Shown: positions 23,997-35,710, numbered from the stretch's first letter. The stretch is DNA of 64,000 nt from Paratinospora sagittata (GCA_035771175.1 CM069603.1:25148286-25212285), one strand, 5' to 3'. Translations and numbers: made by a program. Notes: generated by a model from the sequence alone, not told the origin.

Positions 23997-24167
23997 AACC
24001 ACGCCTATAAGTTGGTTGCAAGTTGTGGCTTACTAGCCAAGCTCCGATGTAGGCTAGATTGTGGATTTCTAACCAAGCCTTCGTGTAGGTTAGCATTGTA
24101 GTTGTTTTCTAACCAAGCCCTGATGTTGGTTAGTGTGAACGGCTTCTAATCCGCCTGTAAGTGATTA
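23997..24167 (+). repeat. Five tandem stem-loops with covarying stems, Sirevirus-I U5
   Basis: Stems and loops: AACCA/TGGTT (23997-24017, loop CGCCTATAAGT); CTAGCC/GGCTAG (24033-24057); CTAACC/GGTTAG (24069-24093); CTAACCAA/TTGGTTAG (24109-24133); TAATC/GATTA (24147-24167, loop CGCCTGTAAGT). The first and last loops are 11 nt and match the loops of the Sirevirus-II array. The middle three are 13 nt counted from a 6-bp stem and share an AAGC...TGT pattern. The array lies about 230-400 nt before the primer site, within the predicted RNA leader. Confidence 0.85.
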
Positions 24168-24399
24168 ACCAATAGTGGATTGGGAAATCCTGATCGGTGT
24201 GATTGTGTAGTGGATGTAGGTTTAAGGGGAACTGAACCACTCTAAATCATTTGTGCTCATTTATTTTCCTATATCTTTTTATTTGGATTGTTACCCATTG
24301 CGCATTGTAATTGTTTAATTAAAATATTAGAAAGGTAACACAAAAATCCGCCAAGTCCAATTCACACCGCTTCTTGAATGGTTATACTAGGCCAACAGG

Positions 24400-24409
24400 T
24401 GGTATCAGA
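24400..24409 (+). other. Primer binding site, initiator tRNA-Met type
   Basis: TGGTATCAGA, two bases after the LTR end, complements the plant initiator tRNA-Met 3' end. This is the usual primer of Ty1/copia elements. Confidence 0.9.
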
Positions 24410-24484
24410 ACGGGTTTTTGCACTCAAGGTTATCTAACAATTTCTTTGAGTAAGATGGCATGAAAGTACTCAACTAGTTATGCT

Positions 24485-25632
24485 ATGGACAATAGTAGAT
24501 ACACCGACAGACCACCCTTGTTTAGAGAGGAAAATTTTCATGAGTGGAAGATACTCATGAAAACTTTTATGAGATCACAAGATGTTGATCTTTGGGAAAT
24601 GGTGGAAAATGGCTATACTCTTCCTAACAAGCCAACCGAGCTTTGGACAACACAAGAAAAAGAAAGGTATCGTCTAAATTCCAAGGCAGTATATGCCTTA
24701 TTTTGTAGTCTCCCGGATAATGAATTGGAACAAGTTAGCCACTGTGAGACTGCAAAGGATGCTTGGAAATTGCTTCATTTGGTTCACTGTGAGCCACTTG
24801 ATAACAGAGAATCAAGGATCAAGGATACAAATAGACGATTTGAAGATTTCAACATTCCTAAAAATGAACCAATCGAAGAGGTGTGTTCCAGATTCAAATT
24901 AATTCTTGAAGACTTAAAGGATCTAGATCAAGAGTTACCCCCTGGGATTAGCCTCGTCTGCTTTGCTGACAAACTTCCATGATATTGGCCTGAAAACTTA
25001 CAAGCATAGCAGAAGTGTTTCATCCATGGGAGTTCACTTTGGAAGAGTTTTGCAACTTATTGACATCTATAGAAGCCAATGATGAAACAATAGTAAGAAT
25101 TGAAGTGCTTAAAAGATCACGTGAAAATTTTAAGTTCTTGCATGAGGAAACAGTTGATGAGGGACTTGATAGGTTGATGGAATTAGCAAGTGATTTGCAA
25201 AGTAATGAAATACCTTATCCTCATCAGACTTTAGTCAAGTATTTCTTAGAAGGTTTCACGAACAAATGGAAATACAAAGTCAACTTTATCGAGACGTTTT
25301 GTGATCTGTTTAATAGTAGCTTTGAGAGAATTTTTTATGTGTTAAGCGGACTTGAGACCTCCTCAGAAGACAGTGAAGCTTCATCTGAAGGAAGAGAAAT
25401 ATTTGCTAACTTACCAAGTGATGATGACAGAGATAGAATGGATGAAAGTAAAACATCATCATTGGTAAACGATTAGTACGATGAAGAAGAACAAGTTGAA
25501 GATGATCAACCAGTTAGTGCCATATCCAGTGGTTCACTCATTGACACCTCAACTGATGAAGACGAAGTTCAGAATATTCAAGTTCACATTCGAAGGTTTC
25601 CAAAGATTCCTAGATGGAAAATGGGGATTTGA
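24485..25632 (+). pseudogene. Sirevirus gag, frameshifted and lacking a zinc knuckle
   Basis: An ATG at 24485 opens MDNSRYTDRPPLFREENF, then HEWKILMKTFM, the start of copia-type gag (DUF4219/UBN2-like region). The first frame ends at 24982. After a shift near 25005 the reading continues (FTLEEFCNLLTSIEAND near 25033) to a stop at 25474-25476, then a short acidic tail to about 25632. No CCHC knuckle or protease motif follows, so gag is truncated. It lies 88 bp after the LTR, as in other Sireviruses. Function would be particle formation. It is a relic. Confidence 0.85.
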
Positions 25633-27016
25633 AAACTACTTGGATGCAACAAGGACCTGAACAACACAACTGATGATCAAAATGCAAGTTTGGAGGTTCC
25701 TTGAAGTGCTACATGATCGGTCTTTGCTTGTGGGTAACACTTCTATTTAAATTCAAATATTTCTATTGTGTTATTCCACGAATGGCCTAAACATATCCTC
25801 TTAAGCATAAATTAATTGTGTATTAAGAGGTATGTCTTTGTTGATGCATTTCATTTCTCTCAAGCATGATTTTTATCATATATTGTTTGATGTTTGAGTT
25901 GAATGATTTTTAATGTCATACTATGCCTAATTATAATATTTGTATGATTTTGAAAATATCCTAGGCATTAATTGAAATGAGTATTAAATTTCATTGCCTA
26001 TGCTTCAAACTTAATTGATTTGATCTTATTATGAATGATGTATATTTTGATCATCAATTAAGATATGTAATGCGTACATGTGTATCTTGTGAGCTTGCTA
26101 AAATTGATTATCATATGTTCACATGTGTCTCAAGTTTTATGTCTATTAATCCATTTAATATTGAACTATGTTATTGAGCATTGACACTTAATTCATATTA
26201 TGATATCTGCTCAATTCGAATGGAAGTATGTATTTTGAATCTTACATATTATATCACTTCCAATGTATTCATGTGAATGTGTGTATGATGATTATGTTCA
26301 CTTGAATATACCATCTATGATAATTTTACATGTGTTATTCCTAATCATGTATGAATTATTATTGATGTACATATGAGTGTTAATTTGGTGAGAATGATCT
26401 TGATTAAAATGTTTTTATCATTTGACGTGTGTATCATTCACTTAGAAATGACCAAACATTTCTTGAATAATCATAAATTATCAATTTAATCAAAGTGAAA
26501 TTCAAGAAAATAAAAAAATAAAGTATTTTAGTGTTATGTGTTCTTAAGGAATGCGTTCCTACTAAAAGGAGCACGCTCCTCTACATGAACACCAGAAAGT
26601 GTTTTGCAAAGAACACAGAAACGCGCTCCTCTTAAGAGGAGCGCGTTCCTTAAGACTGATATGTTATTAGTCGAGCAGACAGAGAGTTCACTCTCTCCTC
26701 TCACACCCGATTTTCCTATTTTGTTTTTACGGTGTTTTGATTGTTCTAAACTCATTCCCCATCATTTATATCATCAAATTCATCGTTTTTAATCTCAAAA
26801 ACACCTTTTAATCCATTCATCATTCACCTAAACTGCATTTTTTCACAAAAGTTTCTTCAATTTTCATTTCATCATTTCTCCATTGATTTCCAACGAAAAT
26901 ACAAGTTTTATAGTTTGTTTTTCTAGTTGGCGTCACCTCATCGACATTCCATCATCGTGTCGATCCATTCTATTCCCGCTTTCACCACATTTTCACTCAA
27001 AACCCTTTAGTTCATT
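25633..27016 (+). other. AT-rich non-coding stretch where pol would be expected
   Basis: No protease, integrase or RT motif in any frame. A cluster of four CG-rich dyads like those of the LTR lies at 26547-26655. A pyrimidine-rich, leader-like stretch (about 26680-27015) with 'catatatagtg' near 27023 leads into the third ORF. Confidence 0.7.
26547..26655. promoter_or_regulatory. Internal cluster of CG-rich dyads before the third ORF
   Basis: Boxes AGGAATGCGTTCCT (26548), AGGAGCACGCTCCT (26567), an AACGCGCTCCTCTT box (26621) and AGGAGCGCGTTCCTT (26637) mirror the LTR dyads at 22807-23055. The last two form a longer dyad meeting at CTTAAG (about 26632-26637). They may be a second promoter region or a captured LTR piece. 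Confidence 0.75.
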
Positions 27017-28931
27017 TTGTTTGCATATATAGTGTTTGACAAAATTCCTCCAAGAAAAACAATTGTTTCTAAACGTCGATTGGAGATCGGTGAATCATCT
27101 ATGCCAGCACCCAGGCCTACACGGCGACGTGTAGAGGTTGGAGAGTTCCCCACACCCACTCCACTATCCACGAGGCGACCCCGTGCCTCACAACCACCAC
27201 CTCGCGAGCCCTCACCACTATTATCTTCATCCTCATCGGATGATGATGTTACACTTTTTGTACCGCGACTTCACCCACATCACGACCTCCACTTCTTGAG
27301 GTAGTCGTCCGACCATTTGACACTTGACGTCTCGCTTCGAGCCTCCAAGTTGATTTTGACGACTTCACGAGGATTCACATGCCTCTATTCACCTACTTCA
27401 CCGAGATGATATGGGAGCAGTTCCTTTCTCATGACACCATCTACACTGAGTTAGTCTGAGTTTTCTACTCCGAGCTTGCTCTTGTTCCTGTCCTGTCGAT
27501 GACCCACTTCACTATCGCTCCTGGATTTTGGGCATTTACATTGACATATCTTCGTTCACTTTGGATGAGATATTTGAACTTTCCTCTGTTGATCATGCTT
27601 TCTCCTACTCTGGGGAGCACGATGAGATCGTCTTTCCTAATTATGATCGGATTACAGCTTTGAGGACCATGTCAGGAATGGAGCTTGGACATGGGGTGTT
27701 GATAGCGTCCAACACCATTCTTGGACTGCGGCTCAAGATCTTTCACAACATCATCTCCAGAGTTATCATTCCCCACTTGAGCTCTCGTGCGAAAGTAGAA
27801 CCTTTAGATGCTTTTCTTCTTTGGCGCATGAACAGCCGTACTAGTATTCGCCTATCCAACGTCATCATTAATCACATCATTGGGACACGACACTACACTA
27901 AGGCATTTCCCTACGGTGCTTTGGTGACATTGCTCCCCAAGAGTGCAAAAGTTGATTTCACGGGCTTCAGGGTGTCGATGAAGCCGAATAAGAATAACTT
28001 CAATGGAGAGAACACTATCCGATCACTCAGATATCAGTGGGTAGGACACATCTGTGATTGAGTGCACATATCCAGGAGATGTCAGGGCGAGGGCACCAGA
28101 TTCATCAGTTTTGATTCGCAGACAACGCCACCCGAGGAGAGAGAAGGGGGTGCAGCACCAGTAGCTCGTCCGCGTGGATGACGAGCAGCACCAGCTCCAG
28201 CACGGGCTGAGGCACATCCGGGACTTGTCCATGGTAGAACGAGATTCTCATATGCCAGGGGTTTATCTTCGGGTACTGCGCTACCAGTGGATATACTATG
28301 CCCCTCCCTTTCAGCTACTTTAGATGTCATTCTACAGACGCTGACAAAGACACGAGACCAGCAGCAGATATTGTTTCCTTCTTTTTTTTCCATAGAGAAA
28401 AAATGCGATGATCTGGCCTCAGATGTTCATGCTCATGGAGTTTTGCTCCAGATTATTCTTGATCGACTACCGGTTGAGGAGCAACATGAGTACAGCTTCA
28501 GTCAGGAGGATGTTTTTGGCGACAGAGAGCAGCCCGCACCATCACCAAGATTTCATCAGCCTACTTTGCCTGTTCATCACGATTCAGCTTTCGCTCCCTC
28601 ATCCAGTTCTCCACCAGTGACCACTGCCTTAGCTCTGATCCCTTTATCAGTTGCACCTCCAAGGATTCCCATTCCCAGGTTGCATCTTTTGTTCGCTTTG
28701 GCAGACTCAGCTCTTGATCTAGTTTTCTCACTTCCACGCATTTCTCCACCATCTCTGGGACGTTATCTAGTTATTCACTCAGGATCCACTTTAGCTACTT
28801 CATATGTTGCCACCGTTTTCATACCTGATACAGATGTTGGTACCACCCCCATGGAGGACAATGCCCCGACATCATCGGATATAATCACTGGGCTCGAATC
28901 TCTTGATCCTCAATCGTCACCTCAGTCATAA
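27017..28931 (+). pseudogene. Third ORF with plant-transposon-protein-like domain
   Basis: The N-terminus is basic and proline/serine-rich (RRLEIGESSMPAPRPTRRR; near 27176-27240 PPPREPSPLLSSSSSDDD). The central part, about 27370-28060, reads HMPLFTYFTEM, a stop at 27458, VFYSELALVP, then in another frame IYIDISSFTLDEIFEL and DAFLLWRMN...FPYGALVT. This layout resembles the 'putative plant transposon protein' domain found in plant retroelement accessory ORFs. The C-terminus (28287-28931) is a helix-forming then proline/serine-rich tail. Two or three frame breaks are visible. It could be the env-like third ORF of Sireviruses or a captured sequence. Domain assignment is by recognition only. Confidence 0.6.
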
Positions 28932-29317
28932 TAAGCACACCCTCTTTTTGATGTTTCAAAAGGGAGAGAGATTAGTATGATTGGTCTAATCTGATTGACT
29001 AGATCATTTTGTGCACATACTCGGGGGGAGTGTTTGGAGTTGGACATATATTGGAGATGTTTTGTATTTTTTTTTTGTTTACACTTTTGTATTTTTTTGT
29101 GTACTTATGTTATTTGTTTTGTATTTTTGATGTATACATCTATGATGATCACATGTATATGTTTGATTTGTCTATATTAATATACATGTACATTTCGAGC
29201 TTATTGATCATATCTTTTGAGTATAATGTTATTGGTATCTGATTGATTATTCCACATGGTATTCAATGTTAAATCGTTTATTAAGTGGTATATTCTTAAA
29301 AGTTGCAAGATAATATT
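28932..29317 (+). other. 3' untranslated part of Sirevirus-I
   Basis: AT-rich, with purine runs (aaaagggagagagatt at 28958 and cggggggagtg at about 29023) resembling polypurine tracts. It continues after the nested solo LTR at 30403-30497. Confidence 0.6.
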
Positions 29318-30397
29318 TGTAACACCCTCCACTTTTTCTACTGTAAAACTAATTTAACTGCCTAAGAACCCCCCAGATGTAATTGCAACTAGTGAAAGTA
29401 GCCTTAAAAGACCCCCATAATGGGACGGTCCCAAGGAAAAGACCGTCCCCATGGGGGGCCAGCCCCCCTCAGTACTCCTCGCTGGCCCATCATTTTTTTC
29501 TTTTTCCCTCGTCCCTTTTTCACTTTCCTGCACCCCTGCACACTCCAAGAAGTTAGAAGAAAACATTACACCACTACAAGTGTGTTAAGGTGGGGAATGA
29601 AGGCTAGGTTTGTATTTTTTACTTGTTTAATAATGAATTACATAGCATCATGCATCATATTTGTTACCATTCTTTACTTCATGCATAAGGTTATCTATCA
29701 TAAATGTTAAATTCATAAGCATGGGTGCTATGCTGTTAAGTTGGACCCGGAGGTGACACTGTCACTGGTTAGCACTGGAAGTCATGAGACCTCTCAGGTA
29801 CTGGATATTGTATCGGTGCCTCGGGTCACAAGTTGAGAGTGCATGGTGCCTGGCCTATGATGTCGTGTTACCACATTTCATTCATATCATTGCTTCATTG
29901 TATTTTTGTGGCATAACTTTCTAATGATTGTTGTTTTGTACTTGTTTTGCAAGACTTGTTTATCCTGCTTGATCTCACTGAGCTGCTGAGCTCACCCCGT
30001 TGCTAATCTTTGCAGGGAATAAAGATGGGTTAGGGTGGATTTATTCCGATGGTTATGGCCAAACCTGGTCCATGTAGGGACTCTGGTGTATGTACTCTCC
30101 CAGGTCCTGTCAGATCGGTTTAGCTATGGTGGTGGTGGGTTTAGGCTTCTAGATGCCGCTCTTTGACTACTTTTATTTTGTTATTTTGATACTTTTGTAA
30201 GGGTTTCTCCCTTGTTATCTTTCTCTTGCCTTTTTGCTGTAAAGAAATGTAATAATTAACAAACTCTGTGTTTTCAGTACAATAGTATTTCCCTTAATAG
30301 TTTCCACTGTATTATTGTTAATGTGGGCCACTATGCTTCTGTATGTGCAACCCTGATAGAGTGGTGTGAGCACTGAATCAATGAGGGGGGTGTGACA
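29318..30397 (+). mobile_element. Solo LTR, chromovirus-like, 1080 bp
   Basis: Starts TGTAACACCCTCC and ends GGGGTGTGACA, with perfect TSD ATATT (29313-29317 and 30398-30402). The 3' part holds 'gagctcaccccgttgc' near 29990, a phrase typical of chromovirus LTRs. It is unrelated in sequence to the other LTRs here except at the termini. Confidence 0.92.
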
Positions 30398-30480
30398 ATA
30401 TTATTCACTTAACTCATTCATTCATTTGAGATATCATGCTTCATGCTTCAATCAGACCAATAGTAAATTTGTTTGAAATC

Positions 30481-30497
30481 ATCAAAAAGGGGGAGAT
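30481..30497 (+). other. Polypurine tract of Sirevirus-I
   Basis: AAAAAGGGGGAGAT directly precedes the 3' LTR start at 30498. This is the plus-strand primer position in LTR elements. Confidence 0.9.
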
Positions 30498-32756
30498 TGT
30501 TGATGTAACTACTCTCACCCAGTTTTGTTTTGATGATTGCAAACAACATACCTGTGTTAGCACTTTGACGTAGTTGTTTTAGTGCTAACTAGATATATCT
30601 AATGGATTCAACTGCAATGTCAAAACATGTGGAAGGAACGGTACTTCACGAAGATTCGAGAGCTTCATGGTTGTATTACTTTACTAGAATCTTAGTGTTG
30701 TAGAGTAACTGTTATTTGCTCCAACCACACATGATTTGCATATTTTCAAAAATCATTCATATAGTTTAATACACTTATGCATATACATGACTATATGATT
30801 AATCATGCATACACTTATTTTAATTTGATAATTATGCTATTACTTAGTCATAATTGTTTATCATGCATATAATGTTTAGTGTTTAACATGCATCTATCCT
30901 GTCAACTTTGCACGGTTTTATCGTTTCACATGTTTTGTAATTATTGCTTTTATCATTGGTATAATCGATTAGATTACTCATGTTTTAACTGTGTTAATTA
31001 TACCTTAATTGTGTCAAAAATATTTTTAAATGTTTTTACAATGTTAGTCTACGTTTTTCACAATGTCCTAAACCCAAAATAATAAAAATCAATTTCACTT
31101 GCCAGTGAAGGAACGAGCTCCTATAGTGAGGAACACACTCCTGAGCTTTTTCTCGAGTCGTAGTGTTTTTTTGAATAGGGTTAAGGAATGCGCTCCTTGT
31201 AAGAGGAATGCGTTCCTATGGCATTTCCCGAGACTCAGATTTTTTCTAATCAGGTAAAAGGAACGTGCTCTTGTTGCCAAGAGCAAAATGGAAAAAATTT
31301 AAGAGTTAGTGGTTCTTGTTGAAGGAACCCGTTCCTATGCCCAACAGACATATTGAAGAACGCGCTCCTTGATTGGAGGAAAATCTGAGATATTTCAGAT
31401 TTCAAACCAGAAATGCGCTCCTGTGTTCGATGTGGTATTTTTCTATAAATACCACACTTGCTCATTTAAAAAATAACTTTTGCAAAATCAAGAGAACTTG
31501 TGCAATTTTCTCTACATCATTTATACTCATCCTAAACAAGTTCTTGAGTTGTTTAATCCTGTAATCAAAACAAGAGTTCACTTCATTTGCATTTTTTATT
31601 CAATCTTTTGAAGAGTTCTCCTAACCATTCCAAAAATTTGAGAAACTAGAAAAAGTTCTTGAGTGTTGATTAAGGTGTTCTTAAGTGTTTTTAATAACAT
31701 ACTTATTGTTCTTGATCATTCTTGGAAGAGAAACCTCTCAACCACATACACCTTGGATAATCGACAATCTTCATCTTACCTAAGTTGGATAACTTTTCTT
31801 TTAGATTCTAGTGTTTGTGCTCTAAGTAGAAACGGTTTTTATTGCTTGTTTTTAACATATTATCAAAATCATTTTTCTCTATTGTGTGAAACCATACTTG
31901 TGTTTTTATCTTGTATTATGTTTATAATGGTTTCATGTGGTTTGATTAACACCGCTTCTTGTGCTTGATACATATATTGTTTGAATCTATTGTTTTGATC
32001 ATAACTTGTGTATATTGATTCACATGCTTGAACATTGATTATTTTGAATCGATAAGTTTTGATCAACAACTTGCATATTGATTCTTGTGCTTTATGAATC
32101 ATACTTAGAACCAATATGTAAAAATACATGTATGCATACGATTCTTGAACTTGCATAAATATACTTTGAATCGATTCCATGTAGTTTTGAGAAACTATTT
32201 CAACAAAACACTTCATTTAAAATCATAGTGGTTGGAATAGTGATTGTTGACTCATTCGAGATTGTAAGCTTAAATTGTTGAGAGTGTTTTTATTCACTTC
32301 TCTATATCATTCTAATCTTGATGTATTGTTGGCTTGGTTAAGTTTACTAGGACATACCTTATTTGTACGACATGTAACCACGCTCGTAAGTTGGTTGTAA
32401 GTTGTGGATTACTACTATTGTGGCTTTCTAACCAAGCCCTCATGTAGGTTAGCGTTGTAGTGGTTTTCTAACCAAGCCCTGATGTTGGTTAGTGTGAACG
32501 GCTTCAAATCCGCCCGTAAGTGATTAGCCAATAGTGGATTGGGAAATCCTAATCAGTATGATTGGGTAGTAGATGTAGGTTTAAGGAGAACCGAACCACA
32601 CTAAATCATTTGTGCTCATTTATTTTCCTGCATCTTGTTATTTGGATTGTTACCGACTGCGCACTTTAATTGTTTAATTAAAATATTAAAATGGTAACGC
32701 AAAAATTTGCCAAATCCAATTCTCCCCCTCTCTTGGATGGTTATGTTGGGCCAACA
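30498..32756 (+). repeat. 3' LTR of Sirevirus-I
   Basis: 2259 bp, same ends as the 5' LTR. It keeps a TATA box (CTATAAATACC, TATAAATA at 31444-31451), CG-rich dyads 31106-31425, and stem-loops at about 32377-32550: AACCA/TGGTT with loop CGCTCGTAAGT, and two CTAACC/GGTTAG units. One stem-loop of the 5' LTR array is missing here. Confidence 0.93.
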
Positions 32757-33588
32757 CCTAGGTCCAAATTCTAGGGCCAAGTCATTTACATGGAACCCCA
32801 TCAATTTCTCATCAAAAATTGGGGGAAATGCCACCAATGGGTTCCAAATCACCCTAGGATTCCTAATTCCAAGCATGCATTTCAGTTCTTAGGGTTTCTA
32901 TGGAAACCCTAACCTTAGGCTTCTCCAAAAACAAGGAAAAAGCCATGGAAAACAAGGTTTGGGCATGATTCAAGCCTTACGATACCTAATCCCACCATTA
33001 TCTTGCTCTTTCAAGCACATGTAACCCAAACCCTAGCCTAGGTTTCCCCCAAATCAGAAACCCATGGCAATATCTAGGTCATATTGGAGCTTACAAACAC
33101 ATTTCAAGGAGACTTCACTTACCCTAGGTGAGGTTTGAGCAAGATCACCTTTGAGAAGCACCAAGGTTCTTTTTCCCTTCTCTTCCCCCTTCTCTAGTGT
33201 CTTAAGGCACAAAATGGGTGAGATGGGCGAAAAAAGAGGCTATATGTGCGAGTTGGGCCTACACATGGCCGAACTTAAAACAAATTTTTCGCAACCTCAC
33301 AATCTAGTCCAGTTGACTAGTTTTCCCCTGTCACCCAACTTTTCCTCTTTTTCTTCTTCATTTCATCACCTTTCATTAACCCACTTTACACAAAATTCCC
33401 ACACATCATTTACACTTATAAGACATGTCAAAACACTAACATACATGCATACAAATCATCCAACAAACAACACACATGGCATATAACATGGACACATAAG
33501 ATGCATCACACCAAGAACTAGCACATAAAGTTGGGAACTTATGCAATTGGGGCATGGGCTAGACGGGAAAAAGTTTCAGGGCGTCACA

Positions 33589-34291
33589 CTAAGCGCCGCC
33601 CTTCGTCCCAAGGTAGTCTTCTTCTAGGAAATCAAGATTCCAGTCTAAACAGTGGTTCTCGATCTCCGACCGCAGGTCCTTCATACCCTCGTAATACCCC
33701 TAGTCGTTCACCTCATTGCCAACTCTAGCAACCTCGGACTCATATCTGGCGTGCATGTCGTCCATTATGCAGCCGACTCCGCTCTGTCGGGCTCAGCCTC
33801 CCGACGGGCTATGGCAGAATCCTTCTTGCTCTCAGCAGCCCTGGCAGCATGCTCTTTGACTAACATGCGCTGTTTGAACATGTGTTGCTCCGACATGCAC
33901 TGACCGCAACCATCTTGCACTTCCTGCAACTTCTCATTTGACTTCTCACGAGCAATACTCATCGAATAGGTTGCCTACAAATCAACGACACAAGTTAAAA
34001 TCCCAAGGAAGTAAGGTCACAAAAAAAGGGGAGCACTAAGGAAAATCACCTAAGTGAGCTGAGCAATCGTGTCCTCCCACAGGGTCTCCAACTCAGTGTC
34101 CCGGATCTCCTAGGCCTTCACGCTCTTAATACTTACCTTACAATTTTGGTTCACATACTTGACATATTCCTCGACCTCCTTCATGGAGGTAGGACCCGCA
34201 AACCCCGAGCAAGGGGCTTTCTTCTTTTTCTGAGGTGAAGAACTCGGCATAGCCTTATTCTTCCCCTTCCCGAATGATGGAGCCGACAGAG
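33589..34291 (-). pseudogene. Antisense accessory ORF of the Tat element, 3' exons
   Basis: On the minus strand from 34291 the frame reads SAPSFGKGKNKAMPSSSP, then MKEVEEYVKYVNQN, and stops near 34111. A probable 75-bp intron follows (GT at 34049-34048, AG at 33976-33975). The next exon (33974 downward) is alanine/glutamate-rich and helical: MSIAREKSNEKLQEVQ, AARAAESKKDSAIARREAE. The frame joins directly to 45245 when Athila-2 is removed. The coiled-coil-like exon and splice sites suggest a spliced antisense transcript. Stops near 34108 and 34052 suggest decay. Confidence 0.65.
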
Positions 34292-35686
34292 TGTTGAGTT
34301 GCATATTTAGATATGATTTAGAGTCTGTTTTAGGTGTGTTTTAGGACATTTCATGCATTAGTTTCATATGTTTATGTTAGTTTTAATGCATTTGTCAGTT
34401 TAGGAATAATTTGATTTTTATGCATTATTTTAGTTTATTAGTTTATGATTTGATTCAATTTATGTTTGAGTGTGTTGTTAACTTGATTTGGTTTGTGTTT
34501 GTAGGTGTTTAGATGTGTTGAAGTTAACTAGGATGATGGAAACATGATACATAAATATGCAATGAGGATACGTGAAGAATACAAGTTAAGGAATGCATAG
34601 ATTTGGCTAAGTCCACACAAGAGAAAGGCACCAACGTGCAGAAAACAGGGGCTGGACGCCGTGGCGCAAAAGTGGTGGAGTGATGATGATGCTAGCCGAG
34701 ACTGGGTGTCGCGGCGTCCACTGTGGGCGCCGCGACACTGGGTTGCGATATGAAAATAACAACTTTCTAATTTTTTGGGGTTTTTACTATTCCACTTGGG
34801 ACTTTGCAACACGACTTCCTATGGGCTTGGGCACTTAAATAGAAGATTGTTTAGTGTTTTCAAAACATCTTACATTGGAGACGAGAACAAAACGGCTAGG
34901 AGCAAAGGAACGCGGAGATTCGACGTTAGAAACAAGGAACAAGATTCAAGTTCCAAGATATTTAGTTTTGTTATTCATGTCTATTATTGAGTTTTTCTCC
35001 ATGTTTTGTGTTTTTTTCATCCAAAGTATGAACTAATTTATTGTTCTAGAGAGGAGATGGATCCTAAACTAGAGATTATGGTTTAATTTTAGATTTTGTT
35101 TATTATCAATGCAATTTTCACAGTTTATTCATAATTCTCAATGCTTCATGCCTTTAATCTTTTGGCCACTGATTAATTGAACCTAGACTTGGGAGAAAGG
35201 GTTTCCTAGGTTGGAATAAGGGATTTATGACCTGAGATTATCGTAGAATCCAGAGATTTACGGTACCTCTTGAAGTTGTAGGAAAATCACAAAGTTTAAT
35301 GGGTTGTTGAGAAAACAGGTTTTATGGGGAGATCGAATCGCATTCTAGACAATATGATCTAATTTGGCACTCGAGAGAGGGAATTAGAGACGCAAGGGTT
35401 TTGACTTATAGACTAGGAATTTGATTTGATAATAAGCATGTTTAAATTACATAATTGAAGGTTAGGTGAAGATGATTCTCTAGATTTTCTCATATTGGTA
35501 TTTTCCATAATTCATTCGTTTTAATTAGTTTTATTTGTTGTTTAACTATCTGAAATTCTATAATTTGGTTAGATAGATAAAGTTAGAAATTAGTGAAAAG
35601 GTGTTCAATCCTAGAGGACAACAACCCGACCTTCATCGATTATTACTACTATTTGATATTGTACACTTGCGATTTTCTACTGAACA
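34292..35686 (+). repeat. 5' LTR of Athila-2
   Basis: TGTTGAGTTGCATATTTAG...CTGAACA, 1395 bp. It has an inverted repeat GTGTCGCGGCG/CGCCGCGACAC at 34706-34716 and 34728-34738; the 3' LTR copy near 44253-44290 is decayed. Confidence 0.95.
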
Positions 35687-35692
35687 AGTTTT

Positions 35693-35710
35693 TGGCGCTA
35701 TTGTCGGGGA
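35693..35710 (+). other. Primer binding site, tRNA-Asp type
   Basis: TGGCGCTATTGTCGGGGA matches the complement of the tRNA-Asp 3' end at 15 of 18 positions; all differences are C-to-T or G-to-A. Confidence 0.82.

Larger units (their letters stand above)
22185..24397 (+). repeat. 5' LTR of Sirevirus-I
   Basis: TGTTGATGTAACTAC...AGGCCAACA, 2213 bp. It carries about seven AGGAACGCGCTCCT-like dyads (22807-23055), then a transcribed-leader-like 3' half with the stem-loop array (23997-24167). The TATA box seen in the 3' LTR at 31444 is not readable at the matching place here (near 23070). Confidence 0.93.
22185..32756 (+). mobile_element. Sirevirus-I: Ty1/copia element lacking pol but with a third ORF
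   Basis: Flanked by TSD CCTAG (22180-22184 and 32757-32761). Parts: 5' LTR 22185-24397, initiator-tRNA-Met primer site, gag 24485-25632, non-coding 25633-27016, a third ORF 27017-28931, a nested solo LTR 29318-30397, polypurine tract at 30485, 3' LTR 30498-32756. No protease, integrase or RT is present. The LTRs differ by about nine substitutions and one indel in the first 165 bp, so the insertion is old. Confidence 0.93.
20631..33588 (-). mobile_element. Chromovirus-type solo LTR, minus strand, split by Sirevirus-I
   Basis: On the minus strand it begins TGTGACGCCCTGAAAC (33588) and ends GGGGTAGCCACA (20631), with TSD CTAAG at 20626-20630 and 33589-33593. Without Sirevirus-I it is about 2381 bp. 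Its start is homologous to the LTR starts at 54477 and 3326. Segments are 20631-22179 and 32762-33588. The short reading frames in both parts are not genes. Confidence 0.9.

Noticed and set aside
24398..24412. Possible tRNA gene remnants at tRNA-like matches
   Set aside because: Only the 3'-end complement is present, as expected of primer binding sites; no cloverleaf found.
27017..28931. Interpretation as an ordinary host gene
   Set aside because: It lies between the LTRs of Sirevirus-I, is broken by frame changes, and resembles retroelement accessory proteins; capture from the host cannot be excluded.
33151..33486. 111-residue plus-strand frame
   Set aside because: Inside a chromovirus LTR, no family resemblance, composition typical of chance frames.
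20783..33588. TGTGACAG at 20783 as the lower edge of the chromovirus solo LTR
   Set aside because: Its flank GTACC does not match CTAAG at 33589-33593, whereas the edge at 20631 gives a perfect TSD.
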